Shown: piece after piece, positions 10,686-25,400 of the stretch
Layout of the letters: the number at the start of each line of letters is the position of its first letter
Numbering within the stretch: position 1 is the first letter of the stretch
Source of the DNA: Neelides folsomi
Taxonomy: Eukaryota > Arthropoda > Collembola > Neelipleona > Neelidae
Direction: 5' to 3'
DNA: 64,000 nt
Assembly: GCA_034687125.1 (NCBI GenBank)
Contig: JAQGBZ010000089.1
Span: forward strand, 1 to 64,000
Position numbers and translations under genes: made by a program
Notes under the pieces: model-generated
What the model was told of the DNA's origin: nothing
The model's database searches: none
Seen by the model: only the letters and a program-made list of their open reading frames with translations

Positions 10686-13600
10686 ATGTCCATTAATTTA
10701 ATCACTGTGTTCTTTGTCATTTTCCTTCTCTTCATGATTTCGTTATCGGGCAGTGAAACCCGGCCCATTGATGCAGCTTTGGCTGAATCGGAGTTTGAGG
10801 GTCATTCGGATCTTTGGGAAAGTAGCAATAATTCGACAGGTCCCGTGAAAGCCGTAAGTTTCTTCACCTGAAGGCGCCTTTCTTTCTCTTAATCTCCCAA
10901 GTGCCAAAGTGTCAGTCAAGTTTTTATTAATGTTCGGTCCCTCGCGTCGCCCGCAGGTGGATTTCCTCCGAAGATTCGGTTATCTCACCCACGGGTCGCC
11001 CGACTCCTCATCCGAGACTCTCTACACGGAGGAAAGCATCCAAGAGGCCGTGTCAGAAATGCAGAGATTTGCCGGTCTCGTCCCCACCGGCCGCCTCGAC
11101 GCCTCAACTCAAGAAGTAACAGATAGCATTAAAAAAGCTTCATAAAATAAATACTTATTTGGGATATAACACCGGCTCTTGAAAGCCTCTTAATCTTTAA
11201 TTCCCTCGCACTTAAGATACGCACTTAAGACAAGAACGTACCTTAAAAGAGACCTTAACTCCCTTCCTCGTATTTCTGTCCCAAGGAGTTAAGAGAGGAA
11301 AAGTGACAAGATAATTTCTCTTCAATCCCAACTCCACTCCATTATGTTCGAAATTAACCATCAAATTTTGATGAGAGAGAAGGCTGTTAAACTCGAGGGG
11401 TCTAAAGGAGGCCTGAATATTTAAACTCAGGAATTTCAAATAAATTGAAGAGTTAAAAACGATTCTGGAGGAAATTTAATTTTTTATATTATTCTCTTTT
11501 TAAGTTGATGAAGAGCCCTCGATGTGGCGTCCCTGACCTCATGAATAGTCGGAACACATCTCGAGCAAAGAGGTTTGTCATTGGAGCTGGTGGATGGAAC
11601 AAGAGGCGGATCACCTACAGGTTTACCTTCTTCCTTCCTTTTATACTCAACATTTCCTAAGTGGTCGAGTGAATAAAAGCTCAATTGCCCCTCATAAAAT
11701 GTTGATGGGGGACTTGGAGATTCCCCTGAAGGGGGAATAGAATAATTCAAACTTCTTTTCAACATGAAAACGGAAGTGAAAAGAAAATCTTCCTTATTGG
11801 ATCTTATTTTATAAAATTACATAATTTAAATTATTAAAATTGCTTCATTTTCTCAATAATATTTCACTATTTTAAAATCTGGCACCCTAATATTCTTTCA
11901 ATAAAAATCAGCATTTTGATGTTATTTAAATATATTAAATGTTTTTCAAGGATCGAAAAATGGTTTTCTAATCCAGAAACAGAAAATGAAGTGGTTAAAG
12001 GCATGGAGAAAGCTATGGGCATTTGGAGCCCTTATTCGAGACTCTCGTTCAAGAACCTCAACTCGTCCAACGATGCCCAAGTGGATATTTTAATTTCTTT
12101 TGGAAGGGGATATCACGGGGACAGGTAGGGATTTAAATATTTAAAATACTTTTATGGCCTTTTAAATTGGCCCTTTGTTGAACTTGTTTGGGGATGTGTT
12201 TGTCTTCCAGGTATCCGTTCGACGGTCCTGGCGGCATCCTCGCCCACGCTTACGTATGTCTCCAACAATATTCCAATGGTGGGGGAGAAGTCCCTTTGGG
12301 GGAATACTAAATCCGCCGGTTTGCAGTTCCCATACGAATTCGACGGCCTCGGAGGAGACATCCACTTTGATAGCGACGAAGACTGGGCGAGTGGTGGAGA
12401 GAAAAGATTCAAATTCTTGGACGTGGCCGTCCATGAAGTGGGACACAGCCTGGGGTTGGCTCATTCCCCTATAAGAGACTCTGTCATGTTTCCCTACTAC
12501 CAAGGGACCACTGAAGGAGACCCGCGTTTGGCCTATGATGACATCTTAGCCCTTTACCAATTATACAGTAAAGAAATTCCTTTACTTTATTAGAATATTC
12601 TTCCCAACCTTTTGTTATTTTATGGTACATGCATAATGCTTGATTATAATGTTGAACATTGAACAAATTTTATTTTTATTTTAAAATCATTAAGTTTTAA
12701 TAATATTATTTTATGCAGTTAGGTGCTTCGTCCTTAGTTCTGATTAACATTTTAACTCTTGTCATTGAAGTGTTTTTGGTCTGATTTGTATTTAATTGTG
12801 AATTAAAAGTCTGTGACTGTCATTTAAAGAATTTTATCTTCCTCCTTTCCGCATGCCTGGAGAATCGGGATTTTTGGTTCTTTTGTGTAAATACAAGGAA
12901 CGGAGGTTGAGAGAAAGAGAACAGAGGAAAAGATTTTTTTAATCCTCTAACATTTTATTCCTTTGCTCGTATACGAAAAATGATTGTTTACGTGTATCGT
13001 TAAAGTTAATATTTGAACAAACCACGACGCTCTTGTTCTGAAAGGAATTGTCTTAAGGCCCTGTGGAAGTAAGTCAAACTCTATGCACTTACAATTAGTT
13101 AGAAAACTTATATCCATAAGATTCTCCATTATAACTAAAAATATTTATGTATAAGAGCTTATTAATATATAACAATCTTTTGTAATTTATAATACCCTCT
13201 CAACTACTTTTAATAAAATAAAGTATAAGCTTATTCAAACCATGGGTTTATAATTATCAAAATGAAATTGTATTTATAACTTAATGAAAGAGGCTTATAA
13301 AACGTTTAAATTGAAAATAATGCATTAGTATTATTTGTATTGCAGGGAAAGAAATTATGAGTTAAATTAATTAAATATTTATTAATATTTATAAGTACAC
13401 ACAGGTAATAAGTAGTAAGCAGTTATCATTTTTATTGTTTTCATGCAGTGCTTAACATAATGAAAAATTTCAAGATACCTATAATAAGAGAAATTCCCCA
13501 AATGTCGAAATTCCCTTTAGTGCTTTCATTTTTCCTTCATCCCCGATGTTAGCATTTACAAGGAAGAATAGAAAAAGCTTGGATTAAATATTTTATTGAT

Positions 13601-16600
13601 TTATTACTCTTTGCGTACTTTTGGTATATATCTGTACCATACAAATACTTACATAGAGGTTCTTTGACTATTGAAGTGTGTCAGTTTCTTTAAGAGACTC
13701 CTTGAAAATGTATTGTAAAATGGAGAGATGAAAATGAATGTTATTTGGGAGTGGACGATAGTGAAAAAAGAGTGATATTATAATGCAGTCCAGCGACCAG
13801 TGGGGGACGGAGACGACGAAATTGAGGAGGATCGGATCTCCGGAGACAAAGGCGAATCTTCCACTCGCCCTTCAATTCCCTCGACGTCGCCCAGCTCGTC
13901 CACGACCCAAAACCCAATTTCTACCAGCGAGAGTTGGAGTGAGAAGCCGAGCGTGAAGGAGGGAACTCCGCTAACCACTCAGCCCACATCAACGTCTGGA
14001 AGTAATGGACCTCCAAATTTGTGCAAAGACTCCTTCGACTCGCTCGCGTTTCTCCGAAACGAACTTTTCGTCTTCTCGGGCCATGTAAGATTTCTTAATC
14101 CCTCAATTCTGCTCATCAAACCGCTGCTAATGAATGAAGCATCAAATGGGGAAAGCTGTTGCTCGAAATATGATGGGAATTAATCTAATTAATGTTAAAG
14201 ACCTTTTGAGCCTAGTTTGACTAATTGGAGCTCTAATAATTAATGATTCAAACTTGTCCCAATTCTATTTTTGTTTATTTTTAAAAACTTTTGAGAAAGT
14301 TAAAAAATACAAAAAATTGTATTCATTCATTAGAAAGCAAAACACAGCAGACAACTATTTTCGTCCAATCTAATGAAACCATTTCAAATATTTTTTATCA
14401 AAATAATTAAATTAAATCATGAACAGTTTTTTAGTCATAATGTTGTGAATTTCAAGCTAAAATGAATTTCTCTCTCTGTAATGTAATTTAACTATGTAAT
14501 TATGTGTAGGTAGTAAGATTTAGAAATAACTAATTATTGTCTATTTAATTAATTGCTGAGAATTCATTATATCCTAACTTCAAAGTTGTAAGTGAAGTGG
14601 AGGGTAAAATTTGATGAAATGTTTTTGCGAAATGTAAATTAAAAGAGAGTAAAAGTTTGTGGGTTCGGTTGAGTGAGTTGAGTTGTTCTTTTCAGTACTT
14701 TTGGCGTCTGAAGGAGATGGGTGCGGAGGCCGAGGGTTATCCAACTCTCATCTCTCGACTCTTCCCTCCCTTAGCCCAATTGAAACAAATAGACGCAGCC
14801 TTGGAGAGGGACTCAGACGGGAAAATGGTGTTCTTTTCGGGTAATCCGATATTTAAGCATCCCAGCTCCTTCCTCTATCTCTTCCCTTTCTCCTTTGTGA
14901 ATTGTGAGGAAACGGGAGGAAATATTATTATGTGTTTAGGACCCCTTAAGAGTCTTAAGACCTTAAGTACATTACGGGTGCATTATGTGGAGAAACGGCG
15001 GGGATTTGATATGAAAGGATTTGATAAATTGGATAGACTTTGGCTCTGAGCTTTAATCCCATTCCGCACTTATGGTCCCACCTTTCTTGGCCAATATTAA
15101 CTCAAGATTGAGTTTGTATGGAAAGTATAGATATTTCTAATTATGTTGATGGGAAGGATTACAACTTCAAACCATCTTTGATATTGCACACTTATGATTT
15201 TTAAATATAAAAAATAGATTTGGTATATTTACATTTAATTATCTTTCAGCTTATTTTAATTAAATGTTGTATTTTATATATTTATTTAAGTTCTCGAATA
15301 TTTATTTTCTATCTATTAAAATAATATAAATTTAAATATAGTACAGATACGCTACATACATAGGATAACAAGATTTTATATTTATTTTATAAAAAAGTTA
15401 CTGTTAGGAGATAAAAGATAGGGTTTTAAATTACTTTTTCTCCTTAAATTATAGCATATATGGTATGAGTGGGTGATAAGATGAAAGAAGAGTTGAGTTT
15501 GAGGCACATCAAAGGCACATAACATTTATTGAACTTTTTCTAATGTTAAAGGATGACAAAAGTGAGATCGTCTCATTTTTCAACTTGGATTATTCTAGGA
15601 TTTTCTTCAGGTTTTCAAAGGTTAAGAGCAAATTAAATTTCTAATGAATCCTCTCCAGACTTTGAAAGAGGCCTTTTTGAACTTGGGTTAACACTACAAC
15701 ATATGAAGAATATATGTTTGATTACTTGGAATTGGCGTAATAAATTCGAAGAAAAAAGTTTAAAGTAAATATTTAATAACCTCCCACTCATTCCATTGAA
15801 TCAGAAGAAGGGGTCGACGCATTTGAATTAGGTATAAAGTATGAATGAATAAAACATTCCCATTGATGCACCTTGGGAGCCCATGAATGACATTGAGAGA
15901 GCAGGGAAGTTTTTTTACCTTTTCTTCTTAATCTTCTTTCTTTGCTTTGTTGTTAAATAAGTTTGGAAAGTTGGGTGATTTGATGAAAAGTTTAAGGTTT
16001 ATCTCTTCCTCCAACAATTCTCTTCCCTAACTTTCCCTTACCTTTCAATGGCCCATAGACATGGATTGTATCACCCGGTTTGCATTTTTATGGGGAAAAT
16101 ATTTAAAAAACAAATAAGTTATCTCCGTGTAGAATGGATATTACTTATGTATATCCATTATGCAACAATTTAGTTTAAATTGCTTCCCCCAACTTCCTTG
16201 ACCCGAGATATGAGAACTTGAACAAACAAGGGGGAAATGGAGAGAGTAATTAGGTAAATAAAGCAAAGTAAAATAATAAAATAAAACTAACTGTGTGTAA
16301 GCGTAGAAGAATTCCTTTTATACTATTTTGTTTATAAGGAAAATGTGAAATACATAGAAAAGAAAAGATTTAGTTTGAATGGATGTTGAAGGGTAAGTCC
16401 GTGGAAGTGTATCATGATTGATGCTCATTAACTTTTCTTCACAGTGAGTTTGGTAATAAGAGGTCTGTGAGGGTGATAAAAAGGAAAGGGAGGAGAAGAA
16501 AACATTAAGATAACTTTTCCTTCTGTTTCCTTCCAAACTTTTATTATTCATTCCGGGATTGGGAGATTTGAAAGGAGGTTTGTTGCTATTAATATTTAAA

Positions 16601-18104
16601 CTTCCATGTTTGATCAAATTGATCCTCACAGAAAGACTTTTATGAGGAAGTGGAAATCGAATTTTTCAATTTAATCACCGTAATTTCCAAGCGTCAGAGA
16701 GGAATTGAATTTCATTTACCTCTGTGTCTTTTATGGAATGATCCAACGTGTTCCTACGGATCCTTTATGATCTCGAGGAAGAATGTCGTAAAACATCATG
16801 GAGGGTCGAAAACCAATTTAAATTCATTGCATAATGTTAAATATCTCATATAACGAGGCATTCCCTCCATTATTTTTATTACGAAAAATAACACTTTGTA
16901 GTTGGGACCAACTTACTAAACTTCCTAAATCGGTTAAGGCTTCATAAATTGTATTAAGGTTAATGTTTCTTAAATAAATGATAACTTTCCTTAGACTTTC
17001 TTTCTCTAAAAGATGTTCTATAGATTGGCTTTAAAATCCAATTATTATTGATTTGGAATTTGTAAAATTGGATTTTAGCGCCTTTCTCCCTATTTGGATA
17101 ATTTTAATAGGGCAGAAGATCTGAATTTTTTATTCGGATAGGAAATCAATATTGGGTTTTTGATGGAACGGAAGTTGTGGAAGAAAGCCCGCGTCCTCTC
17201 ACTGATTTTGGCCTTCCGCCTTCATTGGAAAAACTCGATGGAGCTTTCATTTGGGGCAAAAATCGGCTCACATACTTTTTCAGGTTTGCAAAATGCCTTC
17301 AAATATGCATGTCTTAAGTATGCTTATAAATACAGTAAATATGAAATATGCATTTGGAATCCGTTCTAAATGTCTTCAAATACTTATGGTTTGGAATCCA
17401 TTAAAATTGTATTTAACTGTTGCTCAGAATTTTGGTTATTGTATTAACTACGTCTTGGAATTTTTGGTAATTGTGTGTAACAACTCTGAGGAATTTTTTG
17501 TAATTGGATTTAACTATGGTTTGGAATTTTTTGTAATTGCTGGTTTAATGGCTTAAGAATTGTTTAATGGTTCAAATATTGTTCAAGTATTGAATTCTTT
17601 GTAATTGTAAGAATTTTTCTTGACAGCGGTAATGAGTACTGGCGGTTCAATGAGACAAGCGGGAGAATGGATGAGGGCTATCCTGCCCATATATCAAGAT
17701 GGGGCGGCGTTCCAGACAGCATTGACTCCGTTCTTAGATGGAGAGACGGTAATTTAAGAAATTTATTCCTATTAATCCAATGACTTAAAATTCCCTATTT
17801 TAATTCATGTCTTTCACTACCCTATGGTCTAGACACTACCCAACATTAAATATATAACTAACCCTTACCTAACCTAACACAGACTTTTCTACTAATGAGC
17901 TACAGATAAATGTTATCAATCTTGTACCTGTGAATTGTAAAATAACAAGATGTAATATAATCCCATCCAATTATAATTGTTTTGAATGCAGATAAGACGT
18001 ATTTCTTCAAGGATGGAATTTTCTGGAGATTCGACGACTACAACGTGGCTGTGGAAGAAGAAGGGCTCAACACAGGGTCTTATTGGTTCAACTGCGAGAG
18101 CTAA
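10686..18104 (+). CDS. Secreted matrix metalloproteinase with furin site and hemopexin domain
   Basis: This is a zinc endopeptidase that cleaves extracellular matrix. Eleven exons join in phase to 572 residues: 10686-10853, 10957-11115, 11505-11620, 11951-12124, 12211-12253, 12327-12567, 13789-14084, 14696-14840, 17142-17283, 17627-17748, 17992-18104. Domains in order: signal peptide (LITVFFVIFLLFMISL); prodomain with FLRRFGYL; cysteine switch PRCGVPD; furin site RAKR; catalytic domain opening at WNKRRITYR, with YPFDGPGG, zinc site HEVGHSLGLAHS and Met-turn SVMFPYY; a long Ser/Thr/Pro-rich hinge (13.8-14.0 kb); four hemopexin blades from LCKDSFDS (with FVFSGHYFWR) to YWFNCES. The flanking cysteines can form the usual disulfide. 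There is no transmembrane or GPI tail, so it is secreted, as Drosophila Mmp1 is in its main form. Intron 5 is only 73 bp, and the frame across it is closed without splicing. AATAAA lies at 18136. Confidence 0.95.
14841..17141 (+). other. Largest MMP intron (8)
   Basis: A 2.3 kb intron between two hemopexin blades. It has moderate AT-richness and several short frames on both strands, none of which I recognise. No repeat or nested gene is evident. Confidence 0.6.
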
Positions 18105-21100
18105 ATAGGGCTGAGTAAATCATTGTGTTGGTTCCAATAAAGAAGGAAAGTTACGGAACTTTCCCTTGACTTGTGACAGTTTTCATTGATTCTCTCTCCA
18201 ATTCTTTTCTCTTATCGATTCCGTTTAAAAAAATGAGGTTATTTCTTCTACATATCCGATCCTCTTCCTCTTTCATCAAGGATGACTATGAAAGGAATTT
18301 TGGTGACTTGACAATAGTTCCCTTCATTTCTTCTCCCTTTTGTTATCACTACTAATAATGATGATAGGGTTTAAATAAAGTGAGAATATGCCTTTGATAT
18401 GAAATAATATCTCTTTCTCACAACTTATAAGCTGTTTTGAGTAATGGGAATAATATGGGAGCATTTAGAGCGGGACTTGTGGATGCTGGAGGCGGAAGAA
18501 GGGAAATGTAAAGGGAAGTTGTTCGGTGAGTTCTCTGACATCGGTCTCATGTTTTCATGTGATGTTTAATGCAACGGGAACAAAATGGGAACAAACCCAT
18601 GCTGAGCTCAAATTTACACAGTCACAGGCTCAAACAAGCCCCGAAAACTCTAAAATTTTTTGACTTTTAAATAGGAACAAAAATCAAATTTTTTGCAAAT
18701 TCCCAGGCCAAGGTTGGAAAATTGACAAAAATTGCACCTTGTAGGATTTCTCCATGTTTCATGTTTGAACACAGTGGAAAATTAAACTTGGGAACTTTCA
18801 GGGTTATATGTTTTTCGGACACATTAATTCGGTCTTTATACATATCCTACATATACCATACAGTAGGAATTTTGGGTAAAGGTGAGAGAAATGGGTTTTG
18901 GATGTGTTATCGAAATTCCTCATGTCCGTTCCTTTCTCCATATCTCCATATGTAATGACAATAAATTAGGGCTGGAATCGGAGTGGGAAGGTTGGAGATC
19001 TCATCGTGGAAAACTGAGGAGTGTTTCGAAGGTATTTCCCGAATGATTTATCGGACTGGCGTTTAAAAATCGACAATCCGCACCTTTGTCGGTTCCACAT
19101 ATCATGTCTAACGAGGCAAAGGAAAGAGGAAAAGTTATTCACGAATCCTTGGCGTGAGGAATGGGGGAAATGTAATGGCGGGCCTTTAAAACCATTCCCC
19201 GTATTCCTCCATATATATTTCATACACGGGCATTCCATCCATCCTCACTTGGAGGACCAATGTACAGCATTTGGATTATGGGCCTATTAAGAGAGAACAA
19301 GTCAAACTCACTACCAGCCCCATTAGAATGAGAGGATGAATGGGAAGTTTCGCGGAAGAGTGAAATGGGAAAGGCAACTTGCCCGCAAATACTTCCCCCA
19401 ATCAATTATCAGATTCTTTGATGTGTTCTATTCCTGAAAAATTCTTCATTTAGTCTCAGAAAGAAAGGAATATTTTCAATCCAATGGAAATGGTTATGAA
19501 TGGACATTCTTTTAAAAAGAATTTCACAGATTAATTTTGTAATTATCTTTCAAACGCCTTTTTCTTATCTCTTTTCTTATTTCTTGTCTCCTCAAAACTG
19601 CGTTATCTTGAAAAAGTGAAATTTATAATGGATTGGTTTCAAGATTTGGCTTTTTACATTTACTGACGAGGGAGACGAGAGTGAGTGACTGGTGTCTACG
19701 AGATACAACCCAAGAGATACACAAACTCAATTTCTCAATGAACGTGGGAGGAAAATGAGGGAAATCCAACAGTTGATGTTTAAATGCGTCCATCATCCTC
19801 AACCCTTCAAAAATGTCAAAATTGTATGCACAAGGTTGAATGTGATGTTGAATGTGAGTGAGGAATAACAAGACAAACGAAAGGTGCAAGGTTCATTTTA
19901 AATTCATTCATTTATTAAATGTGAATTTAATATTAAACAAATATCAAAGTCAATGTTTCTCTTTTGACTTTTAAAGGACAGTTTTACAAGAGTCTTTCAG
20001 CATGAGAATACTAATATTCATGTATGGGTTTTGATTAAGGTCATCATACCAGAATGATTTTAATGAGCTATTTATGCATGGATTGATATAGACATTGACT
20101 GCATCAAGCTCGGTCTATTTAATATCACAATGCTGTTTATTTAAATAAGATTAATCAGAAATGAGAATAATTATTTGTTTATTGTTTCTTCCCAATCCTT
20201 ATTAAATCATTCAAATTCGAATACCAAAGATTTGTCCAACTTACTATATGGTTAGCTAATATGATAAGATCAATGTAATAATGTATCTAATATGTCGTAT
20301 ATGGCTTAAAGACTAAAAGATTCTCAGGTAGTTTTAAATTGCTTTTGTCTGAATATCCTAAAAAGTTTGGTCTTTAATCTCATTATCTCCTTCACTGGAT
20401 TCATCACAAGTCTCCAAACAATGCAGAACAAGATGCTTAATTTCATTTTCCTTTTCTTCAATTGTATAAACCAACAAATGGCGATAAGATTATTTATTAT
20501 TGGTAAATACAACAATTCAATTACTACCATTACTACCAATTACTGGTACTATTTTTATTGCATAATCCACACTAACACTGATTGGAATAAACAGTAGTGT
20601 TATGATAATTAACACAATTGTTTGGATCCCAGACGGAATCAACCCGAAGTGGATAAATTCGACGATAATAATAATAAGTGCAATGAAAGCCAAGAATCGG
20701 AAGCTCCTTATAAAATTGAAGCAGAGCCAAGGAGAACGGAAGTTGAAGAGTAATTGTCTTTTAATTCCAAACTGCTCCTCTGCACGAACAAGAGAAGCCG
20801 GAACAGGTGAGTCAGGGGAACCTGGAGAGGAAACAAATCTCTAAAAATAATATCTTCCCCATTCAACTGACAAGTGAGAGAAATAATAGCATAATGGCTC
20901 TTAAGACCCCAACATAATACACATCATTGTATTCCAATGCTCTATATCAAATCACTATCTCTACTTTTATAACTAAGCACATAATGTTAAATTTTCAGTA
21001 GTTTGCCCAATATGTTCCTATACTGAAGGTAAAATGCACAGGTTGAAATGGTTAAAATGTTCCATGTTCTAATGCATGGTATTGGTATAATTCTTTAATT

Positions 21101-22483
21101 CTTCTTTAACACATTGGATATGAGGTGAATGTAGTGAGTTTGAGTTTTGTTTGTACATAAAAGTATAAGTGGTGAGTGTTTGAGTATGGGAAGGAGTCTC
21201 AGTGGGTTTGTGTGTTATAAGAACCCCAGGATGAGAGAACCCGGGTAAGCGTGTGGAGAATGAGCAGACCATTTTCTCGGCGAAGGAGAAGACGGAAAAT
21301 TCTTCCTTTCCCACTAGACCTCTCCAAGAACTTGGTAGTGAAAGTTTGAATTTGGAGCTTGTTAGGGTTATTAACAGAGACGCTCGTTCAATACAATTCA
21401 ACACTTCCAAACACTCCTCTTTAAACCAAAGAATAAATTATAGAGAGAAAATTTCTCCTTAACAAATTTCAAAATACAAAATATTAACCTTTAAGTATAT
21501 ACCCAGTTCAACATTTATAAAGTTTTAATACAGTATAAATCTTATACTTTAAAGTTGTGTATAAATACTTACACTCCTATAATAAGAAATAAATATAGAA
21601 GGAGTGATTTCTTAAAGTTTGGATTTGGGAAATATATAGTATAAATACATAACGAATACTGTACAGAGTTATAATACTACAGATATATAATATTATATTA
21701 AGAAATATAAGAAGAATTTTAATCTTATAATTTATATAAGGATTTATAATATTTGTCGTTATATTTTTGGAAAGTGCGAGATCATTATCATCAATGATCA
21801 ACTTTCTTTTTAAAGTGAAAGTTTGAGTGTGTAGTCCATTAAACAACTTTCTGGAATATTGTATTGTATGGGATATTCTACAAGTTTTATTATGTGTCCA
21901 TATAAATAGTTTCTTCTTGTCCTCGAGGCCAATTTAAAGGCTCCAGTTGTCCCGGAGTGACGTCCCACAAGATTCATGGGCTCCCCTTCGACCGACCCAT
22001 TAGCGAAGAGCATAAATGCCCAGACTCGTCAAGGGCTCGGATTTAAAGTGGGGGGCGGGCGAGTGTTGATGAAGATCCGAGCTATATCAATTCTCCGTTA
22101 TGAACGGCTCATTCAAACATAAATTAAAGAGATTTGGGCAGGAGTTCAACTCTTGTGCAGAAGTCAAGTGCAACTCCGCACACTTCCACATTGGACCCGA
22201 GCCGAAGCTCCCGACTCCATGGGAAGTGTAATGTCTCATCACCACTCCTATTTCATCTCTCGCGGATGAGACATCGGTCCTGAGTTATGAGTCCCATAGT
22301 CACTCCAACGGTTATTAACAGTTTGCCCAATTCCCTCCCGCATCGTCCAACCCCTCCCTTTGGGCCTCTCGTCCTCAATGCCCACTCTCATTATTTCAAT
22401 TCCCACACTAAATTGAAATTAACTTGATTGGATTAATTAACATTGATTACAATTACCTACAATTAAATCTACTTGACACCATC
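18105..22483. other. Intergenic spacer, MMP to 5-HT2
   Basis: This holds the MMP 3' end, with AATAAA at 18136-18141. About 21.9-22.48 kb is GC-richer and probably contains the receptor's promoter and 5' UTR. A patch at 18.97-19.4 kb is open on both strands for about 90 codons but matches nothing I know. No mobile element or RNA gene is apparent. Confidence 0.5.
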
Positions 22484-25400
22484 ATGACCTTGGGACTTGA
22501 ACGTGACCTCGTGCATTTCTACGACTATGGCGGGGTTGGTGAGAACATTAGTGAGAGATTTTGGGCGACCAATTTGACCAATGAGACTTTGCTGGAGGAA
22601 GAGACGGAAGTTGAATTGAACTGGTGGGCCCTTTTGACCCTCATCGTTCCCATTTTGGCCCTGAGCGGGAATTTGCTGGTGATTCTTGCGGTCAGGAGCG
22701 AACCGCGTCTTCAGACTCGGACCAATGGATTCCTTGTGTCCCTTGCAGCCACGGATTTGCTCGTCGCTCTGCTCGTGATGCCGCCAGGATCTCTTTTGCT
22801 TCTCACTGGTTCGGAGGAATTTAACCTCAATTACTTCCCCCGGTTCCCTTTATTTGATTTAACGATTAATTTCTGAGGAAGGAAACGGTATTTATAAATG
22901 GTGCTCATATAGTAGGAAACACATCTATACATTCCAATGACACCCACATCCACCCACCACAAACTATTTATTGACAGCCCCTTTCACTTCCATACAATTA
23001 TGAGAAATGTCTTTAATTCTTTGCTCAAATGATCCTCGAATTAATCTTTTGGAGCTGGCGGGGGAAATACCAAGGGATTTAATTTATAATTCCAATTATC
23101 CTTCCCGCAATTACTATCAAATTTTCATGCAATTGAGTATTTGGGACCAAGACGCGATGAGGCATAATATTAATGCTCATTATTTTATACAAATTACATG
23201 TTTAACTGCGAAATGAAAGATGAAATATTTTGTTTTTCATTCAAATGGGGTCAAACAAAGAGATTCCTGTTCAAAGACTACTCCTTTAATTTTCCTTTTC
23301 TTTATTTGTTAAACAATGCTATGGACCTATGGACTATGTGTTTAATACTGGAATGACTATCAAGAGTCAATTTGTTTAAAATGAATAAATTATCCATCAA
23401 ATTGTTTGTTAAATCATCGTAAATTCAATTTTCCCAACTTTACAGAAATAAATTAATTTTAATCCATTTCCATAAATTAGAGTAAAATTAAAGTACATTT
23501 TATTCAAACACAATTTGAATCAAATTGGCAAATATATTCAAAACTACTGATAAGATTTTTATTCTTGACTTCATCTTTCAAGATTGCATTTCTCATTCAA
23601 GACATTCAAAAATGAGGCCGGAAGAGATGAGAAAAAATATTTAAATATGAATCAGACTTTAATTCATGAGTTATAAAGGGGGAAAGTAAATTCATCAAAT
23701 AAATTGAAACGCCGCATGGTTCTTGATGTGGTGAATTTGGTGAATAGGAAAGGAGAAAAAGGAAAAGGTTTATTTTTGCGATTTCCAACATCTAATTTTA
23801 GGTTTCTCTTCTTTTGTCTTTCATGAATGATTAATTTTCCCTTTCTGGTGCCTCAAATTACACTTCTTCCCAAACACGACTATATTCATATACTTTACAA
23901 GTACCACATAAACTAACATTCTTAAATAAGTATATTATTCTAATGCTAGTATAACTGAATGTGTATGACTTATAAAGCAGAGTTGGTATGATCAATTAGC
24001 ATTCAAATAAAATTACTAAAATGGTTGGATTATAGATTTATTGCATGTCTTTATCATTGAATATTAATATACTCGTTCTTTGCATTGAGGGAATAATTAC
24101 ACATGCTTTATTTAGCTTTTTTCCTCAAAACCTTGTTTAATCCTTTCATATAATCTAGAGAGAATTAAATGGCATTATAAATCTCGCCAAATGAGAGTCA
24201 ATCTCGCTTTCATTAATTATTCATTGTTAGATGATTAGCATAATAAATATGTAATGTTTGAAGTGTTGTAAATAAGAGACTCACTCTTGAGTTGCTTTAC
24301 CAAACTCATCCATAAATAAGTGCATGTAAGTAAGAACATAATTCCAGTTTGTAAATGTGAAGTAAAGCATGAAGGCTCAATTTCCAGAAGATTCATGATC
24401 TAAGAAAATATTAACTTAATGCATTTTGAAAAGTAATAAAAGATATAATAATAATGTACAGTAGGTATGTAATGATATAGTAATTTCATATAAAAAGTGA
24501 TAGGTCTTATGGATCTTAACATGAAGTGAAGGGAGTAAGATCAAACATTTACTTTATGACTATTGCTCTCAAGCCTGTGTGATGAATTTTTAAAATGGCC
24601 ATTTAAAATATTCAATTTGGAAATGTCTCGAGCGGAGATTCGCAATTGACATCAAGAGCCGAGTCTGGAGTTGGAAGTAATATACTACTTTGTATAACTA
24701 TGCGAGGTTTATTCTTGATCAGCAATTTTTCAAATGTCGTGGCATAGGATTTATGGGGAGTCGGTGTGATGGTATCCGACCGACTCTTTCCCTATGATAA
24801 AATTGATACACTCATCCTCTGACGTCTAGATTACTCCGAACAGGGAAATCTCAATCAAAATCTAAAGCTCTGCTGATGTAGAAATATTTCTCAGTATTCT
24901 CATCATTCCCTCCCTTCTAACTACCAACGGATGTCAAAAGATGAGCTTAAACCACCACTAATAAGACTAATAACATATCAGTCAGAACTAATACCTGTAT
25001 ATGTAACTCTATTCTTTGTGTGCTCATTCTCCTCATAAATCCACCTATTATTTATTGAACATTGGATTCGGAATAATATGATTTGAAACAGTGTAAATAT
25101 ACCTAAGATATACCTAATATACCATTGGTATAAAATATCCAGACTTTATATAATAAAGTATTTAGGTAGGTAAACATAATTTACATATACGTACATAATA
25201 CATAGATTTCTATTATATGTTTTCCAGACACTGGTTACAAAAAGTGTTATATTCAATTCACATTTCTCTCCTTTCAAAATTCCAATTGAGGAGAAGTCAA
25301 AAGTGAAATTTGCCCGGCGAGCTTATTGGTTCAAGTGCATTGCATTGAGAGGAAAAAGGAATATTGGGAATAGTATTATATTATTTCTTATTTTCTAATA

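Noticed and set aside
17856-17880. CCTAACCTAA, like the arthropod telomere repeat
   Set aside because: Only two units, embedded in an MMP intron; a similar pair (TTAGGTTAGG) at about 51506 is equally short. Neither is an array.
18966-19290. Overlapping frames of about 90 codons on both strands
   Set aside because: No motif, no splice context and no similarity that I can recognise; probably chance in a GC-richer patch.
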